Assembly: GCA_014773175.1 (NCBI GenBank)
Contig: VXCM01000791.1
Location: 1 to 64,000 of the forward strand
Reading direction: 5' to 3'
DNA from: Lucifuga dentata
Taxonomy: Eukaryota > Chordata > Actinopteri > Ophidiiformes > Bythitidae
Length of the DNA stretch: 64,000 nt
Below the pieces are notes generated by a model, which searched no databases, was not told where the DNA came from, and saw only the letters and a program-made list of their open reading frames with translations. This document shows positions 12,501 to 50,131 of the stretch, in pieces. The first letter of the stretch is position 1. Each line of letters begins with the position of its first letter. Position numbers and translations under genes: made by a program.

Positions 12501-15229
12501 CATCTGTTTTTTAACAAAAAAAAAGGACATTGTACCTGAATCTATATATTCTACATGAGAAAATAATACATTTAAAGGAGTTCCATCCATCTGTTTCACA
12601 GTTTTATCAATGTTAACACATTAAAGTACAGGTAAAGATTGATACAGCAAGGCCTGCAGTGGGGCTGTTGTCCTGTAGATGGCAGCAGTTGCATGCAGTT
12701 AGTTTTCCAAGCTTGCACACAGTGTTGACATATTTTGCTTTTGTTCCTAATTGTAGAGAGACATCTCTGCTCTTCTACTTTGCATTGTTCTGGCTCAGCT
12801 TGTACAACCTGCGACAACCACAGGAATTTGCTTCATTACAGGGGAAGGAAGAGGAGGTGCATTTTGCTTTGTTAAACCCTGCTTTAGCAGTCTATTTCTA
12901 CATATGTTTTGGGTGTTTCTGTGCGATGGACATTGTCATATGTTCAATGAATGTGTATTGTTTACTTTTATGTCTGTACTGAAATGTGGATCCAAAAAAG
13001 GCCGTGACATGGCAGCGTGAGCAAAAGACGTTCCAGCAAGGAAACAGCGAGGACAGGCTTGGTGTAATCTGACACAGTGTGAAGGATCCCAGAAATCTAC
13101 ACAGCGATTGTGTTCCAGTTGGCTTGGTTGATTTGTGCAGCCTTGCTATGCTGCTTCTGGCTTCCATCCCAAAGCTGGCCTCAGCTCAGGGAGCTGGGGG
13201 TTGGGGGGGGTTCAGTGAATTCAATGTGGCAAGCTGCCATCTCTCTCCTTCTCAATATACAGAAGTATTATACACTGACATGTTTATAGTCAAGTTCACC
13301 TCCCCGCTGCGTTTCTAGAGTTTTACTAATGTGACAGGTTTTTTAATTTGTCTCTATTTCTACGTTGGAATGCAGAGGGTGTACATCTATTTACATTCTT
13401 AGAGTAGTGCTTTAATGTGGAAATGTAGGCCATGGTTGAAATAAAGTTCAATAAATCTAGGTAACTGGTATTTGTGGCGTTAGAGTATTTCCTGAAGTTT
13501 CATTTGTATTGCCTAGAACTACAGTATCAATCCTGCATATTTCCATATCCATATCCACACCACAGAATGGGCTAATATTAGCCTTATGAGTTGATGTGTT
13601 GAAAGGAAAAATATTTCTGACTCTTGGAAACTGAATCCCAGGCAGCATGGCAACTTCTAACAAGTGCAACAAGGACATGTTTGTGTGGAGAGAAAAAAAA
13701 GTCAAAAAGATGAATGAGTTTTAGTCTCAGTTTTAGAAGCATTCACATTCTGTGATTAATTGTCACATTTTGATAAATGAGTCAGATGAATGACAAATAG
13801 GCCAGAGTACAGAGCCAGTGGGAATGTGCAAATAGGGATAATAATGCCCTTTAATATATAAATTTATATATCCTGTCAAATATTCAATTTCATTAAATGC
13901 CATAGCCTTATTCTATTGTCTATGGGAGCTACTGCATTTCATTAATGGTGGAGCAGTGAAATGATGCAGTGTCCACAGGTGTGTGATGAAAGCACGGTGC
14001 AATCACGTGGTCTGCTGATTTGCGACAGAAAGAGTTGCATTAATTTTGCTCACAGCCAGTGAATTTTTGGGTTGCTTTATCTTTTTAGGTCACAGATTTA
14101 ATTTCACTTTCCTCCATCTTTGTTTCCATTATCCGAAAAATGTACTATTTGATATCTTTGGCCTGAGCATCACATTTTGTCTACTTCACATTGTTGCCTG
14201 ATCTTTTCTGCAATCTTCCTTCAAATTTGGTATAACTTACTCAACATTTTTTGACATTTGAGTTTACCTGATTACCTGATTAAATGTCTTTTCATTATGT
14301 GTTGTTATTTCTGCAGTGTCTCTGTTACTTGCAGCTGGCTGTGTCTTGTTCTGTTTATGGCTCTTGTGTCAGAGTATCTGTGATGAAGCGTCAATGATTC
14401 TTCAGTGATGGTTCACTGTCTTTGGTGTTCCAGTTTCACTGACTATCATGACCTTCAGCTTCACTTATACTAGGAGGACCATCATTTTCCCCTGCTGATC
14501 CTGCTGTTGACACCATAACCTAGTCTGATTTTATTCTCCTCAACCAGCAACAGAGAGAATCTAGTTAGACAACACCACTCTGTACTGTCACTTATTTTCT
14601 TTTAACAACATCATTTTCTTGTTCTGTCAGTGATAATCCCAGAATTTTGCATACTGTAAAAAGCCTATATGGCCACTTTCATATTGATTTTATATAGGCT
14701 GCTATATGCTTATTATGCTTAATATTTGCTAGAACTTTAGGACTGAACTAAGGAACTGATCATCCCTGACAGAAAATTAGTTAACAATGACGATAATTGA
14801 ATTGCTTTAAATCATTTTCTGTTACAGCTTCTCAAATGTGAGGATTTTCTCTGAATGTTTCATATCACTGTAAATCAAATACATCAAAAGCAATCTGAAT
14901 ATGTTACTTTGTGCTTGCCTTTCTGCTTGGCCTAGGTGTTTTTTTTTTTTTGNTTTTTTTTTTTTTGTTTTGTTTTGTTTTGTTTTTTTGACATTTTATA
15001 GAATAAATGATTGATCTCTGTGAATTTTCTGATTGTTTTCAAAGTGTTTTGTGTGTTTTCTGTATATTTCCTGTGTATTTTCTGAGCGTGTGTATTGTAA
15101 GTAGTTGTTCAGTCAGTGTGTTTTCTGTAGTTTTTTCAGTGTATGTTCTTTTTGTGTGGCCTGTATGTTTTCTGTGTGTGGTCTTAGTATTTTCTACGCG
15201 TGTTAAGTGGGAATTCTTTGCGAGTTTTC
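9529..15229 (+). other. ell 3' UTR followed by ell-dot1l intergenic spacer
   Basis: No conserved coding exon was seen on either strand. The region starts with ell 3' UTR and contains single-N poly(T) joints at 9722, 10136 and 14953. AATAAA polyadenylation candidates occur at 12133-12138 and near 13439-13456. The last kilobase before the dot1l leader is T/G-rich. Long open frames here (for example about 10553-10909 and 12659-12982) have no recognisable domain and no splice support. Confidence 0.6.
12133..12138 (+). promoter_or_regulatory. ell: Candidate polyadenylation signal for ell
   Basis: An AATAAA hexamer 2.6 kb past the ell stop codon, in A/T-rich sequence. A second pair lies at about 13439-13456. 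Which one is used cannot be decided without transcripts. Confidence 0.3.
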
Positions 15230-40565
<25,336 letters not shown>

Positions 40566-40930
40566 GGCTGGGGGGTGGGGGAATGGGGAAGGACAGAAAG
40601 GAAGGGCAAAAGGCAATCGGAGGGCAGAGAGAGAGAATGAGAGAGTGAGAGAGACTGTTAGGGAGTGAGAGAGACAGGATACCTGGTTTCCCTGTTGTTG
40701 TGTTTAAACAAGGTAAGTTCATTTTGATCATGAGAATAACAGTAAAAAGGTTTTAAAGTAGATTGCTGGGTTGGATGTAGGAACCACAGCATCGCTTTTA
40801 ACATCTTTTTGATTTTTCTTTCAGGTAATTGATGAAAACTACCTCAACTTTAAGCAACCTATGCAAATGTCCAGGTGTGGACCAAAGCACTGCTCACTCA
40901 CTGGTGCTTCAAAACGTCTGCACTACCCGA

Positions 40931-40964
40931 CCGCCTCCGAGATCGGCTGTACTGGGATGTCTCT

Positions 40965-40995
<31 letters not shown>

Positions 40996-41031
40996 CNCCG
41001 CCTCCGAGATCGGCTGTACTGGGATGTCTCT

Positions 41032-41062
<31 letters not shown>

Positions 41063-41063
41063 C
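40931..41063. repeat. About 66 bp direct duplication around a single N, including a (CA)n run
   Basis: 40931-40996 is repeated from 40998 to about 41063, with N at 40997. Same artefact pattern as at 32965, 35952 and 57177, here in the dot1l 3' UTR. Confidence 0.85.
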
Positions 41064-43154
41064 ACCACTACTATGATCACCTTTAGCAAAAATCTTAAGT
41101 ACCAGTCATGTGTGTTAATTGTTAGTTTAAAAATGTCGGCTTGTAATCAGCACTGCTGCGGTCTCGTGCTAAACGAACAGGATTCTGAAGATACCTCGTT
41201 TAATGATGTGGTGCTCTTTAGTGTGACCATTAGAGTCTCGTCGTCTTAGTCTCTATTCTAGCATTTAGTCTTAGCAAAGTAGGTTTACATGTTGCTGATT
41301 GGATCTAACATTTAACTACAGATGGAAGCACACAGTCCACCTTTTGAAAAAGTTGCATCTCCCTCAAAAGTGTCACATCACCTGGAGTACGTGGACTCTG
41401 CTCACACGCCATGCAGCTGTGCCTCTCCGTGCACATGTGTGTGCTCTCTTATCTCTGCTTTCTTCCTTCAGAAGTGAAATATTCGTGACAAGGCATTTGA
41501 CTAAAAACAAGATGAGGAACGTAATGAAGTCACACTGGATAGTACGATAAAGTTAGTTATGTAGCAGAAGAATAATAGATCCCAGCTGGTTAGTGGATCC
41601 CTCCTCCTTAAATTCTGGTCTGTGTTGATAATTTACAATATTTTCATATTTAAATGTATAAGATATATTTAACATATGAGTGTTAATATAAAAATGAAAA
41701 ACTGTTGAGTTGCAGTGGTCCAAATTTTCCTCTGCTAATATCAGACATTTGTGAATATAGCAGGTGAAATCTCCTCATTTGATTCAAAAAGGAGGCTTTA
41801 GTTCCTCACGAAATTTATCCAGTCCTGCATATATGTCTCCCTCTCCAATTGAACAGCGACAAATATGAATGAGCATCAGACAAACCCATCATAGGTTTCT
41901 GAAAACCTTGATTTTGTCCTGTTTTAGAAAATATGGTGAATTGGCAACATTTCAGGGGATGCAGCGACGTCAAGCGGAACTGAATTCATGCAACACTGTC
42001 CTTCACTGGGACAGTAGTGGCAGATTTCAATTAAGATTTACCATAGTAAAGGTTTACCATAGTAAATCTTGATTTGATTTACCATTTTAAATCTTGATCT
42101 TACCATAGTAAATCTTGATTTGAAACAAAGAACCAATGAAATCCCTTTGAAAGAAATCCCTCTTTATTTCAGCCATTCTGCTAAAATCCTGGAAAAACTC
42201 AGTTGTTAAAAATTTCTGTTAAAACTTATTGAGGCTGAATCTTGGTTTAAATTCTGTTACACCAGGATTGAATGAACTTTGGATCCGACATAAAAACCAT
42301 CTGAGTTCCAAACTAATTACTACATTAGTTAGTTCCTCTGTTTGTTTGGTTTATCACACTACTATGAGGGAGCATGGCACAATACTGTTAAAGCAGGAAT
42401 TTTGATTTTCTGAAGCTAAATTCATTTATCTCAGCTGTTGGGAAATGAAGTTGTATGTACAGCAGTTTGTAACACAAACACACACACGCACACACACACA
42501 CGTGTAAATCCTCACACACTGGGAATACAAAATTGACCATAACCCCAGAAGAACTACTGGACTGTTTTCACACATTTCTGTTTGTCTTTTTTTTTTTTTT
42601 TGNTTTTTTTTTTTTTTTTCATCTTTTTGTAAACAATGTACTGTGAATGGAATTCATTCTCGGACTGTATAGTTGTGTATAATTTAGATTATAATATTTA
42701 TGCTCTAAGTCTTTCCATTTCCCTTTGTATTTGTTTTTCCCTCTTATTTTTTTTTTAAAAATCCTTAAATGTGTTGACATTATAGAATGCAATAGTGTGT
42801 GTGTGCGTACTTGACTCACAGTCTGAAAATAATGGTGCTAAATTTGGACTGTGCCTGATCTTATTTATTCTATGTTGAAAACATGAAAAAACATCCAATA
42901 CTTGGTGCTGTACAAAGGAAAACTTGTAATACCATTTACTGGTATTTCTTTGTCATATTTAATACTCTCATGTAGACGCCACGTTTGGATAAAACAGCTG
43001 GCTCAGAGTCACGTGACCCTCTGCAGATGTTCCTCACAGCAGTTTAAATGCACGGTCAGTCCGCTGCTTATCTGGGTGATGCTAGTGAACAAGACGCACT
43101 GTTTGTGTAGATGCGTTTTTTTTCCTTTTGTCTGTCCATCATAAATAGAAAGCT

Positions 43155-43348
43155 ATATAAAATATCTAAATATATCTATATATATAAATGTATATAAATT
43201 AATACACTATATATATATATGTATATATATATGTATATATATGTATATATATATGTATATATATATGTATATATACATATATATATACGTATATGTATAT
43301 ATATACGTATATATATACGTATATGTATATATATACGTATATATATAA
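43155..43348. repeat. Long compound TA/TG/CG array
   Basis: About 190 bp of alternating purine-pyrimidine sequence. TATG-type units dominate the left half, and TACG-type units with palindromic spacing the right half. It is likely to be length-polymorphic. Confidence 0.9.
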
Positions 43349-44753
43349 GTGAATTGGGGTGTTTGGTGCTGGCATTGTGACCCTTAAACCAGCCTGTTAA
43401 ACAGGAAGGCTTGAAGCCAAGGAGAGCAAAGCGTCATCACCGCAGGACCTTAACATCTGGCGCCTAAAATCATGACACAACAGCGTCTGTATTCTCGTGA
43501 TACACACACACACACACCACAGAACTAGAAACTCAGAACGTGTGTATTTCACAGATCCAGAAAAGGTGCTGTGTTGCAAATAGATTCCAGTGCTAGAACT
43601 TTTCTCACTTTTATCAGATGTTTGCGTGTCTCGGTTTTTGTTTTTTTTACCGACCCGGACCACAGGAAAAACGGTGCTTCTGTTCCAAACCACAGAAAAA
43701 TCAGATTGTATAAACTAAATCTTTACTGGTGCCGAAAAAACTCAATCTCTTACACGCATCCTGTCTACCATCAGATGTCTTAGTGATAAGGTCCTTCCTT
43801 ATGATGTGAGCATATTGTGTACATGTAATGGTAACACTTGTGCTTGGGTCCGTGTGTGTGTCACTTGGGAGTTTTTCGGATTGTGTGTGTGCTTTTTCTT
43901 TTTTCTTTCTTCTTTTTTTTTTCTAGGGGAAGATTAGACTAATGAAAGCTTTATGTCCTGTACGCTCGATCGCTCTGTGAACAGAACCTGTTTCTAATAT
44001 GTGAAAAGAAGAAAGTCACTTGCTGGTTTTAGAACATAATCTGAGGCAGTAGTCCATTTGTTAACAGCACTGAGAAATCTTTTGTAATTATTGTTATTAT
44101 GCTGTTTTGTTTTTCCTATTCTTGGTGTTTGATACAGTTGCAGTTGCTTTTAATCATGTCTTCAGATTCCAGTGGGAGTTTTAAAACATTTTTTTTAATA
44201 CTACTACTCAAACAGCACGGTGCTCTCCTTCACTTAAAACTAGGAAATCGCAGCTATTGATGAATACTACTCTTCTCCTGATTTTCTGCAGGGAGATTAT
44301 GGTTTAATAATAATTAAAAAAAAAAAAAAATCAAGACGGGCTCCCATGATCCAGTCTAAACTATGGAACTTTCTATCATCTGGAGGGGTGGTGTAGTGTA
44401 TGTGCGAGTGAGAATACAAAAAGGAAAACAGATTTTGTAGCTGTCACTCAAAGGGATGAAGCGTTCTTATTCAAGTCCTTTGGTGTATGAGCATGATTAG
44501 AATCTGAAGCTTCTATGCACTTCTAACATTCTCCATCCTGGTTCTATCTTGATAATCGAGGCTGTTTACTCCAAATCTTACCAAAGGTTTTAACTCAGGA
44601 ACTTCCCAGACTGCTTGAAAGGACGCAATTTCCTTTTTTTTTTATTAACTACTGCTTGTCACAACTCTGTCAACCATCTTAAAGTCCCTCCCTCACCCAG
44701 CTCAGGACCAGGACAACCCCTCTGTTAAATGTAGGCCTATTCTGTGGTAACCT

Positions 44754-45056
44754 GGGCCCAGTTGTTCAAAAAAATTTAATCTGGATCAAAATGATCCAGA
44801 TTTGGAAATCCCATGTTTTGCTATCCAGGATCAGGTAATCCATTTTATATTTGTGCCTGGGTTTTCAATGCAACATTGGATTGGATCTGGATCCAATCTG
44901 CTTTGTATCTGGATCACCCTGATCCAGATCAAAACCAAGATTGGATTACGTGACTGATTTCAGAATCCTTTTTTTCTTTTGAACAACCCATTTTCAAGAT
45001 TTGATCCAATCAAATAAACTAAAATCCAATCAGATTACTTTTGAACAACTGGGCCC
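44754..45056. mobile_element. 303 bp MITE with perfect 18 bp terminal inverted repeats
   Basis: It starts GGGCCCAGTTGTTCAAAA and ends with the exact reverse complement. The interior is rich in GATCC/GGATC palindromic repeats (CTGGATC, GATCCAGAT) and has no open frame. Borders read CCT on the left and TAA on the right, so no clear target duplication is visible. The Harbinger or hAT superfamilies are possible. Confidence 0.8.
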
Positions 45057-45370
45057 TAAAAATTGGCCCATCGGTGCTTTAAGCTAAAATTGCCTTAGAG
45101 ATGACATCAGCATCTTGGCTCAATTCTCACTATCACATACATGCAGCCTCTTCAGCAAAATTCAGCTTTACAAGTCGCTCCGATCTTAAGCTGATGAATT
45201 GAGCATCTTCCTCATCTCACAAATGTCTCTGTCTAGATTTCCAAGAAAGATCAGCGTTCTCTGTTGTGGTCCCTCCCTTTCTGTGGGGGGACATCACCGA
45301 AAGACAAATGTGACCTATGTATTATAGTGATCTGATTGGTGAAGCCAGGGCAGGTTTGAGGTGCAATAAA

Positions 45371-46640
45371 GGCAAACCTACTTTCCAAAAAAAGCCCTGG
45401 TTTTTATGGAAGGATTGTTACTGTTCGGTGTTGGTGCTTTTATCCTAAGATGTTATGACAAATGGAATTAATATGTTTTTCTGCTTTTTATGATTATTAA
45501 TTAAAAAAAGTTTCATATAATATTACATTCTGTTGTATATGTTTTTTTATTTTATTTATTTTATTTTTTTTAGTGATTCCAGTCTGGTTCCTTTTGGCAT
45601 CATGCTCATGACTTAGACCAAACGTGTTTTATTGATGAAGACAAAGCAAAAAAGGAAAAAAAGCTTCTCATATCTTCCTTGTTATGAGCTTTAATCGCTG
45701 TATTCTTATAGCAAAATATCCTGCATTACATTTTTGCTGCAAATCTAATTAAAGCTTATTACAATTAAGATTTGAGGAATTGCTTTTGATGCAGTGCTGC
45801 TTTTGCATATTGAAGGTTGTATGATTCCAGGCTGATCAACTCCTACCAGAAAGTTGAGAAACACATTTGTTTTTGTGCCTTTTTGAGTTAAAAATCAATA
45901 ATAAATGTGTGCTGGCAGACATCCATGACTTGACTGGCTGACATTACTATACAGCATCCAACATATTTATTAGGATAACGTGGTACCTGCCAAAAAATGA
46001 TCTACAAAGACAGGCTGAGAATATTTCCTTTTCCTGCCATTCCTAACGGGAGATTTATGCTACTGCAAGTATGAGCCTTGACTTTATCTGTTGGTGTCAC
46101 TATCGCCCCACAGCGTGGCGACCTTGACTGTCTGCAAAACAAGGCTGCAGCTGTGAGATTTTTCTGTTAAAGCAATGCTGAGACATATCATCATCATCGT
46201 CATCACCATCATCATCATCTCAAATAAGGTAACATTCTAATGAATGCTAAAAATGGCCTTGAAGATGCAAAGTGATTTGGGCTAGCTGTTAAAGCAGATG
46301 TTCTTCATCATCCACACTTTATTTAATCTCTCAATTTCAGGTGTGTGTGTGTTATATGGAGTGTTTACAACAAAAACATTTCAACACCTCTGATGCTTTT
46401 GTTTGAGGCAGTTTTTGCTGGAGCCTCTAGTAGCCTTCCTTAATTCAGATGTCTTTCCTTAGTGTTCAGACATGTATACAATGTGTGTGTCTGGACCAAC
46501 AAAACGGGACTATTGTTTGCCTTTCTCCCTCATTCCCCAGTGTTTGTAACATTGTAATAGTGTTCGGGATCTAATTTATCAAGGACGAATGATAGTCCAA
46601 TGCACTCTGTTCCCCACTTTGTGAGAAAGGGGGGGTGTGA
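45371..46640. other. dot1l-amh intergenic spacer
   Basis: A/T-rich sequence without a supported gene. It contains an (ATC)n run at about 46186-46219 and an alternative AATAAA near 45899. It is the natural place for amh upstream control elements. A weak SF-1-like half site (TCAAGGACG, near 46578) is not good enough to call. Confidence 0.6.
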
Positions 46641-46645
46641 GATGA

Positions 46646-46651
46646 TATAAA
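46646..46651 (+). promoter_or_regulatory. amh: Candidate TATA box of amh
   Basis: TATAAA lies 82-87 bp upstream of the amh ATG. This spacing leaves a short 5' leader of about 50-60 bp. Confidence 0.5.
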
Positions 46652-46732
46652 TCCCATCCTCTTCAACTTGACCCATCCAAAACAAGTGATTGAGAGAGGA
46701 GTGACCACACAGACACACACAGACAGAGAAGT

Positions 46733-46983
46733 ATGTTTCTTGAGGGTGTATTCTACTGTGGGGTGCTGATGCTGTTCTGGACCAGGACCTTGCAGGTCTC
46801 AGACAGAGGGGGCCCACATGGATGGCAGCTGATCCCAGGCCCTGCATGGAAAGGTCAGATATCTAACCATCTCTCTGATATTAATATTGCCCTTACAGTA
46901 TAATTTATAATGCAAATTTGTAACTTGCCTTTAGTTTTGTGTTTTTCATCTTGTGCAATTTGATCTCTCTCTCTCTCCATATA

Positions 46984-47017
<34 letters not shown>

Positions 47018-49137
47018 TTTTAATTTATTTTTTTTTTTAAAAGGAAACATGCTACTGTCCCACTCCAAGGGGACTGGAGGCGGTTTAGAAATAAAACCTA
47101 CAACACATCCCTTCCCATCAGATGCTGGAGTTTCCCATCATGCCCTGTGCTTTCTGGATGACATGTTCATGGCTTTGCGTGACAGTTTGGGTGAAGATGG
47201 TGAACTAACAAGCCAGAATTTGACTCAGTTTGGAATTTGCACATCTGCTTCATCACACACAGTTTTATCAGAGCTTACCAAGGCTCTGAACACAAACCAG
47301 AGTCATGGACTGGAGGTTTTACATCCAACTAAAGGTAACAACTGCAACCATCATCTTGCTTCGTTTTCCACATGAATTTGTGCTTCTGCGTTATAGGATG
47401 GTTTGTTTTCTTCATCAGAGCTGCTGACTGAAGAAGATGGAGGAGGATTTATGCTCACTTTTGACCTGCCACAGTCTCCTTTGCTGAAGCTGAACCCTGT
47501 GCTGGTCTTGGCATTCAGAAGTTCCCTCACAGAAGGAGACCTGAATGTTACGTTCACTAGTCAGTCTCTGCATCCAGACACACAGGTACAGGCCTTAAAC
47601 ATTTTGTGAATCTTGCATGAATGAAATCACAGCCAGAAAGCTCTTAAATCTGTTTTCCTGTTGTGTTTCTTAGGCTGTGTGCATTTCAGCAGGAACACAT
47701 TACATCATGCTGACAGGAAAGGCATCACAGGGCATCATTCATCAGAAATGGAGAATAACTATCGAGACAAAATCCCCTGACATGGGTAAGATATCAACAT
47801 TTCTTCTTCTCATTTGCTTGTCTTGGGTCATGTGTGTTGTTCTCAAAAAACAAAATCAACTCTTTGCAGAGCAAAAGCTGAAAGAAACCCTGATTGGAGG
47901 CAAATCAGGAAGTAACATGACTTCGCTTCTGCTTTTCCTGTCAGAAAGAGGAACGGATATGAGGTCACTTTGGCTTTGGTGTTCTTTGTTCATTTTAAAA
48001 AGTTGTCATGGTTGAAAAGACAGTAACATCTGTTACTCTCCTCCTCTGATACAGTCAAACTCCAGAGACTTTCTGCTTCTTCTGTGAGCTGCAGAGGTTT
48101 CTGGGTGATGTGTTGCATCAGGACCACCCTGAGCGCACTCCGGTCCAGCTGGCTTCCTTACAGTCCCTGCCTCCCCTCACACTGGGGCTATCCTCCAGCG
48201 AGACCCTGCTGGCAGGATTTCTCAACTCCTCAGCCCTCACGGTCTTCACCTTCCCCACCCAAGGATCCGTGTTTCAAGTCCACCATGCGGAGTTGGCCCT
48301 GTCTCCTGCCCTCTTAGAGGAGCTCAGGCAGAGATTGGCGCAGAGTGTGCTGCGTGTTATGGGGGTGGTTAGAGAAGAGGAGATGGGTCACAGGGTCGCA
48401 GAGAGGCTGAGGAGGCTCAAAGAGCTCAGTACATTGCCAAAGGACGAACCAGCAGCAGGTGAGCTGGAGGAGGAGGAGGTTGGAAGGAAAAAAAAAAAAA
48501 AAANAAAAAAAAAAAAAAAGATAATATTTTAGTGATAATTTAAAAGCTTATCTCATGTTGAATGTAAAATCTGAATCTGCAAAGACACCTCAAATTTGTA
48601 AAAATATTTAGTTGCTTTCCACCTTTGCAGTTGCTCACCTGATAAATTGGGATTTTTCTAGTATCAGCTCATATTAGCTCTGTGGAACTAAACTTTCTGC
48701 TGTTTCTTCCTCATACTAAATCCAAAGCAGGAGGGAGTCAGTACCGTGCATTCCTCCTGTTCAAGGCCCTGCAGACTGTGACCCAAGCCTACGAGGTGGA
48801 GAGAGCTCAGCGGGCCGTCCGAGCCGGCCCCCATAGCACGGTGAGGGGCCACGTCTGTGGGCTGCGGAGCCTCACCATCTCCCTTGAAACGCACCTTGTA
48901 GGTCCAAACACCGCCACCATCAACAACTGCCACGGTGCCTGTTCTTTCCCCCTAGTGAGGGCTAACAACCATGCCATCCTCCTCAACTCCCACATTGAGA
49001 GTGGGAATGTGATGGAGCGCCCCCCCTGCTGTGTGCCTGTGGCCTATGAACCTCTGGAGGTGGTGGAGGTGAATGCAGAAGGGACGTACCTCTCCATTAA
49101 ACCCGATGTGGTAGCAAAGGAGTGCGGATGCCGTTGA
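46733..49137 (+). CDS. amh: Anti-Mullerian hormone (seven exons, complete)
   Basis: Exons: 46733-46853, 47044-47334, 47419-47585, 47674-47785, 47870-47963, 48055-48458, 48731-49137, giving 531 residues. This secreted TGF-beta family ligand signals through AMHR2. In teleosts it acts mainly in germ-cell proliferation and testis development. A hydrophobic signal peptide starts at MFLEGVFYCGVLMLFW. The long AMH-specific prodomain includes LTLGLSSSETLLAG and a VHHAELALSPALLEELRQRL block. A dibasic-type RAVR site at about 424-427 is a candidate proprotein-convertase cut. The C-terminal cystine-knot domain has the seven expected cysteines: CGLRS at about 439, NNCHGAC, PPCC and a terminal ECGCR. Exon 3 uses the acceptor TTCATCAG at 47418. 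An upstream TTATAG would put a stop in frame. A single-N poly(A) joint (48504) lies in intron 6. dot1l lies upstream and a reversed jsrp1-like gene follows, as in human. Confidence 0.95.
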
Positions 49138-50111
49138 AGCAAGTGCGAATATGACATAAAATGAGGCTTTTATCAACCAAAAGTGGCTTCATTTAAGATG
49201 AAGTTTCTCATCTTAAATGAATTTATGTGTTATGGGATTAATACATGATAATTCATACAAGAAAAGCTTATGAAAACTAAAAACACCAGAGCAATTCTAA
49301 CATCTGTATTGCTTTTATATACAATATATGAACATTTATGGTATTGTTATCTTACAGTTATTTTAATGTAGAAAACCCATTGTTTTATCACTGTGGATGC
49401 ACTTGTCTTAAAGGACCATACTGGCGAGTTTGCATGTTTAAGCCAAATATATACATATACCAAACCATTACTTAAACATAAAACCGTATTTTAGTTTCCC
49501 TGTCATTTTTCCAAAATCCTCTAATCTTTCAAAATCAAATGTTCAGGATTGGTTAAATAACATTATTTTGACAACAAAAATTAATAGACATCATGTTTGC
49601 TGTGGTGATTACTTACCTCAAATGCTTTTCATGTCTCTACAACACAACACTCTACAACACTCTATGGTTGATTTTAATAGCCCAGAATGAACTGAAACTA
49701 ATGGCAGTCTGGAAGGTAGGAAAAACCATTCTAAAATTTATCCCTCCAGTAGTATGTTTTGGGAAATGGTTGCCAGTAACATAAGATTTAAGCAGGTTGT
49801 ATATATTGGGCTCAAACATGCAATATCACCAGTATTCTATAATATGTATTCAACCACTTTTTGTATTCTTTGATATTAAATATTCTCATCAGCATCGTAT
49901 GTATCAGTATGAGTAAGTACCAGTAAGCATCAGTATGTATCAAATGTGATCATATTCAATCATACACCTTTATACTTATTGGCTTTCTCAACAATACACA
50001 AAAATACTTATATATTCTATTTTTATTATTAAAATAAAAGTACACTGAGGAATAGTTGTTTGTGCTCTTTAATCAATAAGTTGCTGTTGTGGTAGTTGTG
50101 ACATCTGCAAC
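49138..50111. other. Short convergent intergenic region between amh and the jsrp1-like gene
   Basis: Contains the amh 3' UTR, a truncated TTAA MITE (49408-49845) and A/T-rich sequence with an AATAAA near 50032. No exon was seen. Confidence 0.6.
49408..49845 (+). mobile_element. TTAA MITE, copy 4 (internally deleted, decayed right end)
   Basis: The left end TTAAAGGACCATACTGG and internal blocks (CATTTCCC-like, AAAACCGTATTT, CTAATCTTTCAAAATCAAAT) match the other copies in the same orientation. About 160 bp is missing internally, and the right TIR (GGCTCAAACATGCAATATCA) has drifted and lacks its TTAA. Confidence 0.7.
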
Positions 50112-50117
50112 TTTATT
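50112..50117 (-). promoter_or_regulatory. Polyadenylation signal of the jsrp1-like gene
   Basis: AATAAA on the minus strand, 15 bp past the stop codon TGA (50134-50132). Its closeness supports the last-exon call. Confidence 0.6.
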
Positions 50118-50131
50118 ACATCATACATGTT

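Larger units (their letters stand above)
40566..45370 (+). other. dot1l: dot1l 3' UTR (extent uncertain)
   Basis: No coding exon seen. A GA-rich stretch follows the stop codon. A plausible 3' UTR intron runs 40713-40824 (AAG|GTAAGT to TTTCAG|G). Duplicated sequence surrounds the N at 40997, and another N lies at 42603. A TA-rich array occupies 43155-43348, and a TIR element 44754-45056. An AATAAA at 45365-45370 is one candidate end. The real 3' end needs transcript data. Confidence 0.5.

Noticed and set aside
46570..46590. SF-1-like site upstream of amh
   Set aside because: TCAAGGACG differs from the YCAAGGYCA consensus. Too weak to call.
47385..47398. TTATAG as amh exon 3 acceptor
   Set aside because: It creates an in-frame stop after 11 codons. 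TTCATCAG at 47418 keeps frame and family similarity.
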